Source: Helicoverpa zea (Eukaryota; Arthropoda; Insecta; Lepidoptera; Noctuidae). Taken from it: a DNA stretch of 64,000 nucleotides. Position 1 is the stretch's first letter; each line of letters begins with the position of its first letter. Below the pieces are notes generated by a model. That model was not told the origin of the DNA and searched no databases. It worked only from the letters and a program-made list of their open reading frames with translations. This document shows positions 18,668 to 30,900 of the stretch, piece by piece. The stretch is taken from NCBI RefSeq assembly GCF_022581195.2, contig NC_061482.1, positions 9,052,001-9,116,000 of the forward strand, read 5' to 3'. The position numbers and the translations under genes are program-made.

Positions 18668-20516
18668 AGCCCTGACTTTTCATGTTTATTGTTATATGGA
18701 TTGTACAAAACTGAGCAAAATTTAGGGCGAATGGGCTAATTTTAGGAATTACTGGTTTGATTTCTATGATTTTACAACTTAGCTTTTATGTCCTGGCTTG
18801 GAACAGAATTCGTCTTCTACTTTCTTGTTTAAAAAGTTTGTAGGTTGTTGAAATAAAGACTGATATCATTAATAGTAATTTTATTTTTTTCAATTACACA
18901 TTAATTATTAAAATAGACACTTGTTACTACTCTGTCGTAAAGATAATAATTACGTACCTAAATATATTTCTGCTTATCGCCTGTCTTTGTTATTATTATT
19001 ACATTGATATCTTAATATCAACCGAAAGAAAGAAAAATGCCTACATCTCTGGATTTAAAAGTAAGATCAACCCGGTTTGCTCCATGAAAGGCAGCTTTGT
19101 GAAAGTTTCTTAACTAAAATTGACCTGCCTGGGAGGATCACCGACTTATCTTCTGTTCAAGCTATGGTTGGAGCGAGAGGGATGCCGTCGTCTCAATTGA
19201 GAGATCGCACCTCTCAACCCAGCCGCCACTGTAAACGTGGGATACATCACTTTACACCGCAAAACTTTATCAAATTAAAAATAAGCAAATTAGTAAAGAA
19301 GCATTAATTTCTAAAGGTGAGCGGGTTATAAAAAGACTTTTCTTTTACAGTTTATAAATTTACTTCATTGCACAACTTACATTATAACATAGGACAAAAA
19401 TGTATAGATGTATAATATTTGCATGCACACCGTTTCGCACCTTTAGAATGAAAGTGACCGAATCCAAAAAATGCAATTTGTGGGAAATGAGCAAAATCGT
19501 CATCAAAAAATTATATTACTTAATACATCTTAATATATCTCTTCCGTTTTTAATGGCTTACTATTGATTTTTACCAGATTTGTGGATTAGCCTTTTGAGA
19601 TCACAATGACAATGCAAATTTATGTTTATAGTATTTTTTTATATATATTTTAACATAAAATATAAAGTAGTTTCAAATTAAGTCACTTTATTTCAAAATT
19701 ATGTTTTCCATTCTATGTTTTTTTAAGAATTAAGTCTGTTTATGACACATATTGGTAATAATTCCGTAGACACAATAAATAATAAGACACTGTCATACTG
19801 AAAGTTATTTGGACATAGGGTATTAAATTAAAATGCAATGTTATAAAAATCTGAATGTATTTGTTTATTTCAGTCTTAATAACATTTATTCAAGTAACTG
19901 ATTCGTTATTAGTAATTGAGAAAACAAAATCTACGGGACCTTTGCTTGTGTTTGTGAATAAAATAACAGAATGTATCCAAATGAGCAGGCAATGTCTATT
20001 AACCTCCTGCTTCTATTGTGGAGCCTTGTGTTGGCTATAAGTAGAACAGAGGATCAAATTCCTACTTAAGTCTGCACAAAATAACAAATCACTTCTGCAA
20101 TGAAACCTTTAGTGGCAGAAAAGTGATAAATATATCTTTTAAACAGTTCCGTTAAAAAGTCTACAATTAGCGTCTTTATGCAGTTCTAACGCGTACATCA
20201 GCGGCAATAGAAACTTTTTAGCAGCTTTAACCTTTAACATAATTGTTTGAACTCTTTTTTAAAGATGTAGGCTGCAAATGGGTTGTAGAATGATCTCTTG
20301 TAAAACCCAGAGTGACATTTGGTTCAGTTTCTGCTGCCTTTAGTGATATTTACAGCTATGAGCAGCTATGAGCAGCTACGGAAGCAATAATAGAACTTAA
20401 AGATACTTTCGGAACCCCTAAAGCACTACTGTACAGCTAACAGTTGCCAAATAGGCTGCTATTTCCACTAGTGTGCTAGTTGAGATGGTTCTACTAGTTG
20501 GTTAGACCACTGCGTA
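18668..20516. other. Spacer, no gene recognised
   Basis: AT-rich. A GC-richer piece at about 19060..19260 has a short open frame (LPGRITDLSSVQAMVGARGM) that I do not recognise; it may be repeat-derived. Confidence 0.4.
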
Positions 20517-22101
20517 GTGACAGACGCGGCGTGGAACACTGTTAGAGACGCTAGTGTACTCTATGACGTGTCTTGGTCGGACCATTTACCTCTAATTATA
20601 AAGTGTGATCTTAAGTTATTAAGGCCAAAAGTTGCACCTGCACTTCCTAAATGTAACAAAGTAACATGGGGTGACAGAGCTTTGCAGCAGACTGAGTTAT
20701 ATAGCAATTATTGTAATGATCTCTTGGAAAATGTAGACTTTCCCTTAGAATTTACTGAATGTAGTAAAACTAGATGTAGAATTAAGGAACATTTTCCATA
20801 GTTTTGACTGCAGTAATGGTATAAATAAGTATAACTCTGTAACTTATTGTAAATGGTGTGCATACCTGTAAGTACGTAAGAAATTTTGTAACTATACTTG
20901 TTTTTGTGTATATGTTGTTGGTTTGCCTTAATAAATAAAATAAAATAAAAATAAATAAAACATGAAACTATTTTAGACAATATTTATGCGGAAATTGTGC
21001 GTATACTCTATGAAGGTGCAATCGCAAGTAACTGTAAGAACGGATTACAGCGCAAAAAGAGTTACATAACGGGCTGGAATAAGCATGTGAAGGACGCACA
21101 CAGACAGGTTCGGATTTTCAAACCTGGACGTTGTTTGGTAGACCGAAAAATGGTGATTTATATGAAAAAATGGTGGAAAGTAGAAAGGTTTTTAAAAGTA
21201 AATTGAAATGGTGCCAAAATAATAAGGACCAAATAAAAATGGACATCATTGCAAGTCATCATGACGCAAAGAATTTTGGTAGTTTTTGGAAAGCCACGAA
21301 CAGGTTGAATCAAAGGTCGGGTCTGCCTGTGAGTATTGATGGCCTTAGTGATCCTGGTGATATCGCCAACCTATTTAGTAGAACCTTTAGGGTTGGGTCT
21401 CCCCTGGGTACGTCGTCTGGTGGGCTTGAGGTGGTGGGGGGGTCTGAAGACATGCCTATTAGGTTTACGGCCAGGGAGGTAGCTACTGTCATACGCAACT
21501 TAAAGAGAGGCAAGTCGCTGGGTCATGACAGCCCAAGTATAGAGCATTTGCTGCATGCTGGTAAGCACTTACCGCGAGTGCTAGCAATGTTTTTTAGCTT
21601 GTGCCTGCGTCACTCGTATCTTCCAGCGGATTTACTTAAAACTATTGTTGTGCCTATTGTTAAGAATAAAACTGGAGATGCGAGTGAAAAGAGCAACTAC
21701 AGGCCTATATCCCTGGCTACCATCATTGCAAAGGTGTTGGACAGTCTGATTGACCAGCAGCTGGATAAGTACTTAATACTTAACGATGCCCAGTTTGGTT
21801 TTAAGCCAATCTTATCCACGGAAACAGCTATAGGTACTATGCCTCAAACAGACTGTTCAATACTATACAAGTAGGAAAACACCTGTATATGCATGTTTTC
21901 TGGACCTCTCCAAGGCTTTCGACCTCGTATCTTACGACTGCCTATGGAGAAAATTGTGGTGAAAATGGAGAAAATATCAAGAACTTCCCAAGCGATATCA
22001 TTAGGATGCTAAAGTATTGGTATAATAACCAATACAATTATGTTAAGTGGGCGGGTGTCCTGTCGGATGCATACGGGTTGGAGTGCGGTAAAACGGTGTA
22101 G
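20517..22101 (+). pseudogene. Broken LINE: endonuclease end and reverse transcriptase start
   Basis: The left piece (20517..20787) encodes the end of an AP endonuclease including SWSDHLPL and the linker after it. After a nested insertion at 20793..20958 the same protein resumes (HETILDNIYAEIV, from about 20961), shifts frame near 21130, and runs through RT motifs (SNYRPISLATIIAKVLDSL, DAQFGFKP) to about 21874. A further frameshift leads to the palm region (21889..22101, YWYNNQYNYVKWAGVLSDAY), where homology stops before the catalytic YADD. Many blocks match the minus-strand LINE at 49985..51945, so the two are related families. It is non-functional. Confidence 0.78.
20793..20958 (+). mobile_element. 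Small retroposed insertion nested in the LINE
   Basis: The host LINE frame is interrupted exactly here. AACAT occurs on both sides (20788..20792 and 20959..20963), and removing the 166-bp insert plus one repeat restores a continuous reading (IKEH then ETILD). The insert ends in an A-rich tail of AAATA units (about 20930..20958), as in LINE or SINE 3' ends. It carries no gene. The target duplication is short because the A-rich tail hides its true start. Confidence 0.65.
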
Positions 22102-23294
22102 GAAAAAAGCCACATCAGGTTAATAAAATCTTATCATAACGTGTTGGAAAAGTTTAAGGTGAGCATCGATCAATAAATTGTAGAAATTCACAGATCTGAA
22201 TACACTGATGTGTGGCTCTGTGTACCTAAATATCTTAACATACCACACAACTTTAATATTATAGGGGCATATTCCAAAAAAGTTACAACTTAAACTTTTT
22301 AATTTTAGTAATAAACAGGTTCAATATTAAGAATAACATAAATAATGAATATGCCTTTAGTCATAGACAGACCTATTATTATAAGTGTCGTTTGTCTTTT
22401 ATAATTATTTTTTACTAAATAGACCTAATCCTTAAAAGGTCACTGAATACTACCTACATATTTTGTTTTATAAAGACGTATTAATCAAAATGTCACTTTA
22501 TGGCAAAAAATATTGTGTAACTTACCGTGGCAGTATTCGCAATAAACGGACACTTTTTGAGATTCGCCGATGTTTTACATGTTCACTCGCAAGCGCATCT
22601 GACGTAATACTAGTTCTGGCTCTTTCACACAATATGCGTAAACGAATAGCGGAACGAGTGAAAGAGACCGAAATAAGCGTAGTCTCTGTTATAGTTAGAA
22701 ATAGGTCTCTTTTTATTTACAGGGATATAGATCATGCTTTTTAAGGTCAGTTTATTGTAAAAACGAGTATTACAGGAATTTTGAATTAAGTCACTTTCAT
22801 TCTAAGGGTGCGGTTTAGGCACTAAAATCACAAGCGTCTGTATCGCAAATGAAACAGCACAAAAGTAGCGTCCGGGTCGCAAAAAAAAACGATTACACTG
22901 GATTATTGGAGGAACTGAAAGCTGGAGGAGGAGGAACGGAGGAGAATTTCACGAAGAAATGCACAAACATAGGACGAAAACTACAAATAAGCGCTAACGC
23001 AAGGAGCAGTCGCCATATTTGTGATGATCAATTTGACAATCGGAAATCAATAATTCACTGTGTCACTATCTTAAATATTATGCAGGTTTATATGTATGCA
23101 AATAATTATAATACGACATAAATAAAATAAAATCTTATTAATTAATTTAATTTTAGTGACAAATTATATTTGTATCAATAGTGTCGCCACCTGTGGTGAC
23201 TTAAAGTAACTAATGAGGGTTTTCTAAAATGGCGTCCACGAGGTGGCAGCACCGAGTCGTCAGGTCCAGGTAACTGTCAAAGTGCTTATCTTTA
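22102..23294. other. Spacer, no gene recognised
   Basis: Short open frames at 22463..22744 and 22849..23121 show no domain I know. They may be decayed repeats. Confidence 0.35.
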
Positions 23295-23716
23295 GGTGAT
23301 CTTCACACTGCCCCGCATCACGCTGCATCTTGCGTGTCGACGCACCTACGCGCGTTCCTGCGGGAGTGCAGATCTGCATCATCGTGCGGGTTTTTCACGC
23401 ACTCACGCGCGTAGGTGCGTTTTGTAAATTCACGCACAGCGAGTTCCATTTTCAAATATACACGTCACGCCCATTCAAAATCACGCGCGGCATTGCGGGA
23501 TTCAGTGTGCCATACCTTGCGTCTCGCCCCGCACCTACGCGCGGGGGTGCGTGTTTCTCCGCATGTATGTGCGTGATCCGCATGAACGCGCGTGGATGCA
23601 TTTTCAGTGTGTTGGACTATGCGTGTTTTCCATACAAACGGAGATATTTCCATACAACGGAAAAAAAACGCATCCACGCACTACGCTGCATCATGCGGGG
23701 CAGTGTGATAATCGCC
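23295..23716. mobile_element. Harbinger-type MITE (422 bp, TTA target duplication)
   Basis: The termini are inverted: GGTGATCTTCACACTGCCCC at 23295 and GGCGATTATCACACTGCCCC read inward from 23716, followed by GCAT and a diverged GC-rich part. TTA flanks both ends (23292..23294 and 23717..23719), the 3-bp TWA duplication of PIF/Harbinger. The interior is unusually GC-rich for this window, with many CACGCACCTACGCGCG-like blocks in both orientations. No coding capacity. Its ends differ from those of the full element at 24271..27910, so that element is not its parent. Confidence 0.8.
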
Positions 23717-23719
23717 TTA

Positions 23720-24270
23720 CTATGAATAGTGAACGATTTTAGTGTTTTTTTTTAATTTTATAATTAAAGCACTGCATTATTGTTTTACTATTGAGGTTGA
23801 GTAAATAAAAAAAACTAAATCATATTGTGTTAACAAATTTTTCAACAAGCTTTTCCTTAGTACCAGTGACTTTTGCACCCTCTCTCTTAGCTCAATTTTT
23901 AGTTCGGAAACCTTATTCTGACCGTAGTCCATAATAAAATCAATAACACTTCCAATATAACAGAATTTCAATAAACAATAAGTTCGGACCCTACAATTCC
24001 ATACTATTTGACAGCTGTTTGGACCTGACGCATACGAAGCGCTGCCTGGCGGCAGAAAAAGTATCGAAAACCCTCATTGTTTACCGATCGGGCTAGTAGA
24101 TGTCGCTTTTTGAAAAAAAAAAAATACCCCACATCTGTCAATGTATGGAACTGTCCTACCCCTGGCTGGTGCTCTCTCTCTCTTGTTACGTAGTGCACTG
24201 TACAGATGTTTTTGTAATGTAAATAGTCGTACCATTGATAATAATTCAATACGAAGATTTAGTATTTTTA
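23720..24270. other. Spacer left of the Harbinger element; possible original upstream region of glycerol kinase
   Basis: No gene recognised. If the Harbinger element inserted into the 5' region of glycerol kinase, this stretch would originally have adjoined 27911 and could hold promoter sequence. A CT-rich run occurs at 24170..24184. Confidence 0.35.
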
Positions 24271-24805
24271 GGGTCTGTTTCAGAATGTATGGATAAAGTT
24301 CCAAATAACTATGTTACACATAAATTATTCGGATGATAAAAGTTCCGAATAAGAAACATTGCGTTTCACAAACATAATTTATCTAACACATAACTATCTG
24401 AAACTTATATGTAAGTGCGGTGGCAACACCATATACAAACGTTTCGTTTCTTGATGTCATTTCATTAAGTACAAAAAAAAGTAAAAGAAACTACTTATAA
24501 ACATATTTCAAATTATACAAGAAACATTGATTTACTTTAATATTTTTATAAAATTAGTTATTATCCACATAACGGTTATAAAAACTTACACAAACGATTT
24601 TATGGCAAATGAAAATTGCTGGTAACGAAACGCGTTTGACAGTGACAATTACTCACAGTCACATATAAGTATTAGCAGCCGCGCGTGGTAATTTAAATTT
24701 TTTATGTTAGTCGTTGGTGTTTGTGTTTCTGTTTTTTTGCTATTCTTGCGATTTGAGTGTACCTCTTGAATACATTTATGCACAGTCATTTCTATGTATT
24801 GAAAA

Positions 24806-26259
24806 ATGACATCAAAACGTGAACGAAGCGTTAACTTCAGCCGGGAAGAAGTTGAGCTTCTAACTTCACTCGTTGCTCAACATAAAAGCATTTTAGAAAA
24901 TAAGAAAAGTGATGCAGTCACATGGAATGAAAAAGAACAGTGCTGGAAGACATTGGAGGCACTATTTAATAGCAAAAGCGGTACTAATTATCGTAGTGCC
25001 AAAACATTAAAAGCGAAATACGAAGGAATAAAAAGAAATACCAGGAAAAAGTCTGCTCTAATACGTGCCGAAACGTATCGCACGGGAGGTGGACCTAGTG
25101 CTGCTCCTCCTCTGACGCCAGTAGAAGAAAAAGTGAAAGACATGATACTGTTGTCTGTAGATGGAATCGAAAGTGAATTTGATTCTGATCATGTTGGTAA
25201 GATCATAAGTTTAAAATTGTTATTAGTTCTGTACTACTAATATGACGAGCCGATCTGTATTTTGTATGTAAGTGAATTATAATACAATTGTCATGCTCTT
25301 CTCTTTCTTATTTAATTTTATTTATGTTGCAGATCCTATACAAATAGACACAGTATGTCCTCCACCAACACCTTCCACATCCAACCAATTAACACAAAAC
25401 ATTGAAATGATTATTGCAGACAATAACTGTGTCCAAGTGGATACCAATATAGAGCATCACATGAGTAAGTTACTTTTTCTACAAACCAATTTAACTTAAA
25501 TAGCCATATTGCCACTTGTTTTAACTAAAATGAAATATTTCTACCAACAAACTTTTCATCCATTAAACTCTTGTTAAAAACTCCATTTTCGTTTTCAGCT
25601 GAAGGTCAGTCTACACAAAATGATGACTCTGATGAGGAAGGGCATTCCAGAAGAAAGATAAGTAAGTAGTGTTCCTGTTGTGTCTCCGTGTTGTTGATAA
25701 GCACACCTTCATAACATTCTCACCTTTTCTTTTTAATTTTAGGTCAATATACTACACCCAAAAAAGTTGCCAATGATGAGAAGTGGACTAATTGGAAGCC
25801 AAAATCTCTGCGCTCCAAAAAACATCCTGCCTTATGTAAGTTCTTTTAATCGTTCTTGTTTTAGTTCATGTATTTAGATATTTTATATTGATGTGCAGTA
25901 TAACAGAGTTGCAATGTAATGGTTCAACCGTCAACCTGTGGTTTGATTGGAACTCCACTATAGAAGAGACCTAGATTGTATGGGTAAATTAAATGATGTT
26001 GATACCAGCTTGTGTAATTTTTACCAATACATATTTACAATAAAGAAAATATCTTGTTTCAGCTGCTGAGAAGATGAAAAGGCCATTCGAAAGAGTAGCT
26101 GATGCAAAATTAGAGATTGCAGATTTACAGAAGAAGATTCTGGAGGAAGAATTCTTAAATAAAAGAAAGCAATGGGCCTTTGAAGAGGAAGAAAGGGAGC
26201 ACAAAAGAGAAATGTGGGCGTTGGAAAAAAAATACTTTTTAAATAAATTTGAAAAATAA
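24806..26259 (+). CDS. Harbinger ORF1: Myb/SANT-like DNA-binding protein
   Basis: Five exons, join(24806..25196, 25333..25464, 25599..25661, 25743..25835, 26063..26259), give 291 residues; every junction is GT-AG and every phase fits. Residues about 8 to 85 form a Myb/SANT-like DNA-binding domain (FSREEVELLTSLV, then W at the second helix and YRSAKTLKAKYEGIKRNTRK). A Pro/Thr-rich acidic middle follows. The C-terminus (about 230 to 291) is a charged coiled coil (KLEIADLQKKILEEEF). In known Harbinger systems this protein helps bring the nuclease to the nucleus and to the element ends. The ATG at 24806 has no in-frame upstream competitor with domain content. Confidence 0.87.
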
Positions 26260-26341
26260 ATCGTTTTTTATTTAACACAGAATACATTTAATAACCTACT
26301 ATATTAATGGAATGCAAAATGCCTATAAATGACTATCATTA

Positions 26342-27699
26342 TTATAGTAATGAACCAAAATAATCATTAATTAAATTACTTCGCACTGTTGCATCCCCCA
26401 CATTTTCTAGACTACTTTGATTCACAACATCGTGTTCATCTGGCTCACCCACGGGGTAAATGGCTTCAAAATGGTCATCTCGCATATCTATTGCAATATT
26501 GTGCAACACTGCACATGCCACTATTACAGCCTGTACACGAGATACAGATAGCAAAATTTTTTTTGATAAAATAGGGAATCTGTTTTTCCAAACCCCATAG
26601 GTTCTTTCTACTACATTTCTGCTTCTTATTTGGGATTCATTATACAGATGTTCTGCTGGAGTCATAGGAGTTTGTAGTGGAGTAAGTAGGTATGAAGTAT
26701 TTTCATATCCTCTATCACCAACAATTACACAGTTTCTAAATTCTCCATTTTGAAGTCGTTGCTTTATAAAAGAATTATTAAATATTGTTTGATCATGAGC
26801 TGCTCCTGGCCATCTAGCCACTATGTCCAAGATCCTTAACTTTGCACTCACTACAGTTTGCACATTAAAAGAAAATTGTGATTTCCTGTTTCTCCATTCT
26901 TCTGCATTGTTTCCACCTGAAAATAATGTAAACAGCATTTATAAAAACAGCTCAATTTGATCATTTGGTACATAGTTTGACAAATAATCCTTTATTTACA
27001 TTACCATTCATAGTACCTATTTAATATATATTACCTGGAGATTTTATGGGTACATGGGTACAATCGATAGCACCAATAAGCCTTGGGAATTTAGCTATAT
27101 TGAAAAACTCTTGCTGTATGTCTTCAGTGTTGCTTGGGAATTTGATAAACAACCCACGCAATCGTGCAATAGCTTGTGAAACCAGGTAGACAAAGCGACT
27201 GGCAGAAGCTTTGCTTACACCAGAGAAATCACCTACTACTGTAAGAAAGCTTCCCGTCGCGTAAAACCTCAATGTTAACAGTAGACGATTAATTGGCTTT
27301 ATAGCCAAATTCCTGAAAAAAACATTGGAGTTAGATCAGGTATAGTTACAGTAGGTATATACAATAGCTAGACGGAGCCGAGACATTATAAGAATACAGG
27401 CTGCAGGTTAGGTATATGCTTACTTACCTTTCTGTAGGGACAGATATTGCTTTCTCAATAATTGAATACACAAACATCACAGCTTTCTTAGTGAGTCTGA
27501 AGCGCGCCCTGAAGTCCGTTTCGTCTAATGTCTCCATATAGTTTATTCTTTCCCGATACACTGGAGTCTTGCGTGGTATTGTGAGTCTATCGAAATATTC
27601 ATCAAACTCATCTTCAAGAGTCTCAAAAATGTCCATTGCCATTGAAATAGGTATATAATTGTTTAAAACACAACACGAACGAAAGAAAGAAAATGTCAT
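26342..27699 (-). CDS. Harbinger transposase (HARBI1-like DDE nuclease)
   Basis: Three exons, complement(26342..26916, 27035..27312, 27428..27699), give 374 residues with consistent phases and GT-AG borders. A helix-turn-helix-like region lies in the N-terminal half (about 95 to 150, GDFSGVSKASASRFV). The DDE triad is D174 (IGAIDCTHV), D251 (VGDRGYENT) and E287 (RNVVERTYG). Also typical are PGAAHDQTIF and the closing VLHNIAI. Length is normal for HARBI1-like proteins (about 350). Translation could instead start at MAMDIF, 19 residues in. No disabling change seen, so the element may still be mobile. A host-domesticated HARBI1 is unlikely because the gene sits inside paired terminal repeats with its partner. 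Confidence 0.92.
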
Positions 27700-27910
27700 T
27701 CAATTTTAACTGTCAAACACACTACTTATGTGTCGGATAACTGTGCTATTTGCCACTTCAACCGACCCATAACTTATCGCTGACTTTATATGACACATAG
27801 CACTATTCGAAAGTCGTGAAACGCAAAAAATGTGTTTATCCTACAAATAAGTAACAAATAGCTTATTCGGAACTTGTGCAGAACTTATCGGTACATTGTG
27901 AAACAGACCC

Positions 27911-27969
27911 TAAATGAGATAAGAACTGCACTTTAAACTCATTCACAGTGGAGCGTGTCAACATTAATC
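27911..27969 (+). promoter_or_regulatory. Residual 5' leader of glycerol kinase
   Basis: Only 59 bp separate the Harbinger terminus from the glycerol kinase ATG at 27970. I see no TATA box. A frame without ATG runs into the start codon from 27955. Transcription must begin in this short leader, inside the Harbinger element, or upstream of it with the element spliced out. Confidence 0.45.
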
Positions 27970-30900
27970 ATGTCTGGATACGGGAAATTCGGAGCGTTAA
28001 TTGGTGCCATTGACGAGGGCACTTCAAGTGCGCGTTTTATAATTTTCAAAGCGAATTCATCGGAAGTTATAGCATATCATCAAAAAGAACTTGAACAACA
28101 TTTTCCCCAAGAAGGATGGGTAGAGCAGGATCCTTACGCTATTTTGGAAGTAGTTACGACTTGTATAGAAAAGGCTGTGGAGAAACTAGAGGCATTGGGA
28201 GGCTCGGCTAAGGTAATTTGTTAAATACCTAATAGCTGTAAGTTTATTTTTTTCATTTCATAACCCTAAATATTTGCAATGGATAAGGCTTTGGGAGGGC
28301 TTGCAATGACTGCTATAGTGACTTTTGCTAGGCAGCCAGTCAGTACATTATAGTGTAATTGAAATTAAGGAATAGTAATTTTTTTTGGGTAAGTACTAAA
28401 AAGTGTAGGCCAATTTTGTGCTGGGGAAACTAATAAAAGTTAATAGTAGGTAATTATTTTATGAGGACTGTGGATATTTAATGTCATTGTTTATCTTGGA
28501 CACCAATTACTGTTTTGGAGAGCACGTTACAACTGTATATAGGTATATCCTGGCTGTCATTTAACATCCTTGGCAGTTGTTACGGGTAGTCAGAGGCCAG
28601 TAAGTCTGACACCAGTTTTACCAAAGGGTATTGGGTTGCCTGGGTAACTGGGTTGAGGAGTTCATATAGGCAGTTGCTCCTTGTAAAGACTGCCACTCAG
28701 CTGCATCCGGTTAGATTGGAAGCCAGCATAATACCCAACATAGTTGAGAAAAGGCTGTGCAGATGACGATGATCTGTTTCAATTTTAATATTACAAACAA
28801 AGCCTAATTTCAAATTGCAGGATATTGTAGCAGTTGGAGTAACAAATCAGCGAGAGACAACAATTGTGTGGGACCGAAACACGGGCAAACCATTGCACAA
28901 TGCAATTGTGTGGTTAGATATGCGCACTTCTTCCACTATTGACAAGTTATTAGACACAGTGCCTAACAAAACAAGGAATAAAAACTATTTAAAGGTAAAT
29001 AGTGCTATTATTTCATGCTTAGATTGTTGTCAACATAATTTAGGTGCATTTACAGTCTTAGAACATCAATAAAATATTGTGTTGCTCCCAGCAGTTGCCT
29101 TAAGATGTATGTAAAGGACCGTTGTATTTTCATGTTTTTCATTGACTTCTGGTAGGTTCATATGGAGTTCCGATAGTTACTTGTTTCTAATACTTCTTTG
29201 CTTTAAACTGAAAACTGTTGCTAATGTGATTAGGCAGATGATTTTTCAGTTCAATTAGTCCTAATCAGTCACTGATATAATTATACATATAATGCTTTGA
29301 GAATATGATTATGGCTTAGTTATAAAATTTATCAGTTGTTTCACACTGCTATAAAGTCATAAGGAAATAGCTTGTGTCATAGCTTAGTCACTAAGCCATG
29401 CTTAAATAACTATTTTACAAAAAAATATGTAGGTATTTACTAAAGATTTTCTTCTGTATTGACCATTTTTATTTAGAATGCATAGAAGGGAGTCACAATA
29501 GATTATTTTATTAAAACAATTGGATAATACCTTGTACTAAATGACAGAAATGAAATAATTTGATCTGCAATCCTATTATCAATTAATCACCTGCAGTTCC
29601 ACAGTGTTTGTCTTCTATAAATACCAAAAAAATATTCCTGTTTATGTTTATACAGATATACAGTATCTTTTCAGACCTTCAGTTATGTCTGTGCTATAAA
29701 CCCCTCTAGTTGAATATACACATGTACTTTATGGTTGAACTATTTAAATAAAGTGGATCTCTGGAGCCCACACACATTCCAGTTAAACAATGCAGTTTAT
29801 TCAGTTTGAAAATCATTAGTCCTTATTTTATAGATGTTATAAAGTATACAATATATAAAGTATATTAAGTATAGTACTTTGAAATACACAACCATCTGTG
29901 TAACACTATCTGTCTATTGCTTAGTGTATTTTTAGTTTCATACTTTATTAAACGGGAACATGCATCAACAAGTAAAGAAATATGATAATGATAGGCTGAC
30001 AAATTGTAAAGGTCGTTTTACAACATTTATTATGTCAATGAACCAAGGTGTATCATGAACATGATTAATATTGGGAAATGATCTTTTCAATGTGTCAGTT
30101 TACCATTATTTTTCTTTTATACTGGTTACAACCAGAAAATTTTACCTTGTACCCTTATGCAGGTAAAATTGTTGAATAGGTAATTAAGATATTACCTGTA
30201 TTTCACAGTACAAGTGCCACTTCTGTAATTAAATAGCAAGGTATTAGGTTATTTCTTATTGTAATAACTTCTGTTTTCCTGTTTTACAGCCACTATGTGG
30301 ACTTCCTTTATCTCCATACTTCAGTGCTGTTAAATTAAGATGGCTCAGTGATAATGTTGATGCTGTTAAAAATGCCATGAAAAAAGGAACATGCTGTTTT
30401 GGAACTGTTGATACTTGGATCATATGGAACCTAACTGGTGAGAACTATTTGCTGCTTTCTGTCAGATTCACTGAACCCTGTGTAACTTCAACAACATCCA
30501 TTTCATCCAACATCAAAGCTTCAGTGTGAGAGAGTCAAGGACATTCACACAAACTTGCACATTCATGATACATATTGGTTTCCATGTATCCAGGTGGATG
30601 GCTACCTGAATCTCGTTTTTCTTTATTAATATTAAAAGTCAAATGCCAGAGCAATTTCTTTGTTCCATTGTGTATACATATTGTAACCATATTTGCGAAT
30701 ATATGAGTGTTCATAGTAATAGATGGATCTTTCTCACGCCTAGACCGTCATGATTTACTTGGCTCGATATAGATATTATGTTCTTAAATGTGATTGGGTA
30801 TTTTTATTTCTATGACCATTATACATAATATTGCCGGTCACAAGATTATCCGTGCCAGATGGTGCGCCTATTAATCTCTCATATTCCTAGCCCTAGTGAT

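Larger units (their letters stand above)
24271..27910. mobile_element. PIF/Harbinger DNA transposon, apparently intact (3.6 kb)
   Basis: The ends are inverted: GGGTCTGTTTCAGAATGTA at 24271 against GGGTCTGTTTCACAATGTA read inward from 27910. Subterminal blocks (TTCCGAATAAG and GCGTTTCAC) also mirror each other. Flanks are TTA on the left and TAA on the right, close to the TWA target of this superfamily but not an exact duplication. Both expected genes are present, convergent and open when spliced: a Myb/SANT-like protein (plus strand) and the DDE nuclease (minus strand), with stop codons 82 bp apart. The whole element ends 59 bp before the glycerol kinase ATG. Confidence 0.92.

Noticed and set aside
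22849..23121. 90-codon frame starting MKQHKSSVRV as a host exon
   Set aside because: No recognisable domain, splice context or relative in the window.
23330..23725. 131-codon frame with Cys and Arg as a small secreted protein
   Set aside because: It lies wholly in the GC-rich MITE and mirrors its repeated blocks.
26342..27699. Host-domesticated HARBI1 gene
   Set aside because: It is bounded by matching terminal repeats and paired with the Myb-like partner gene, so it is a transposon gene.
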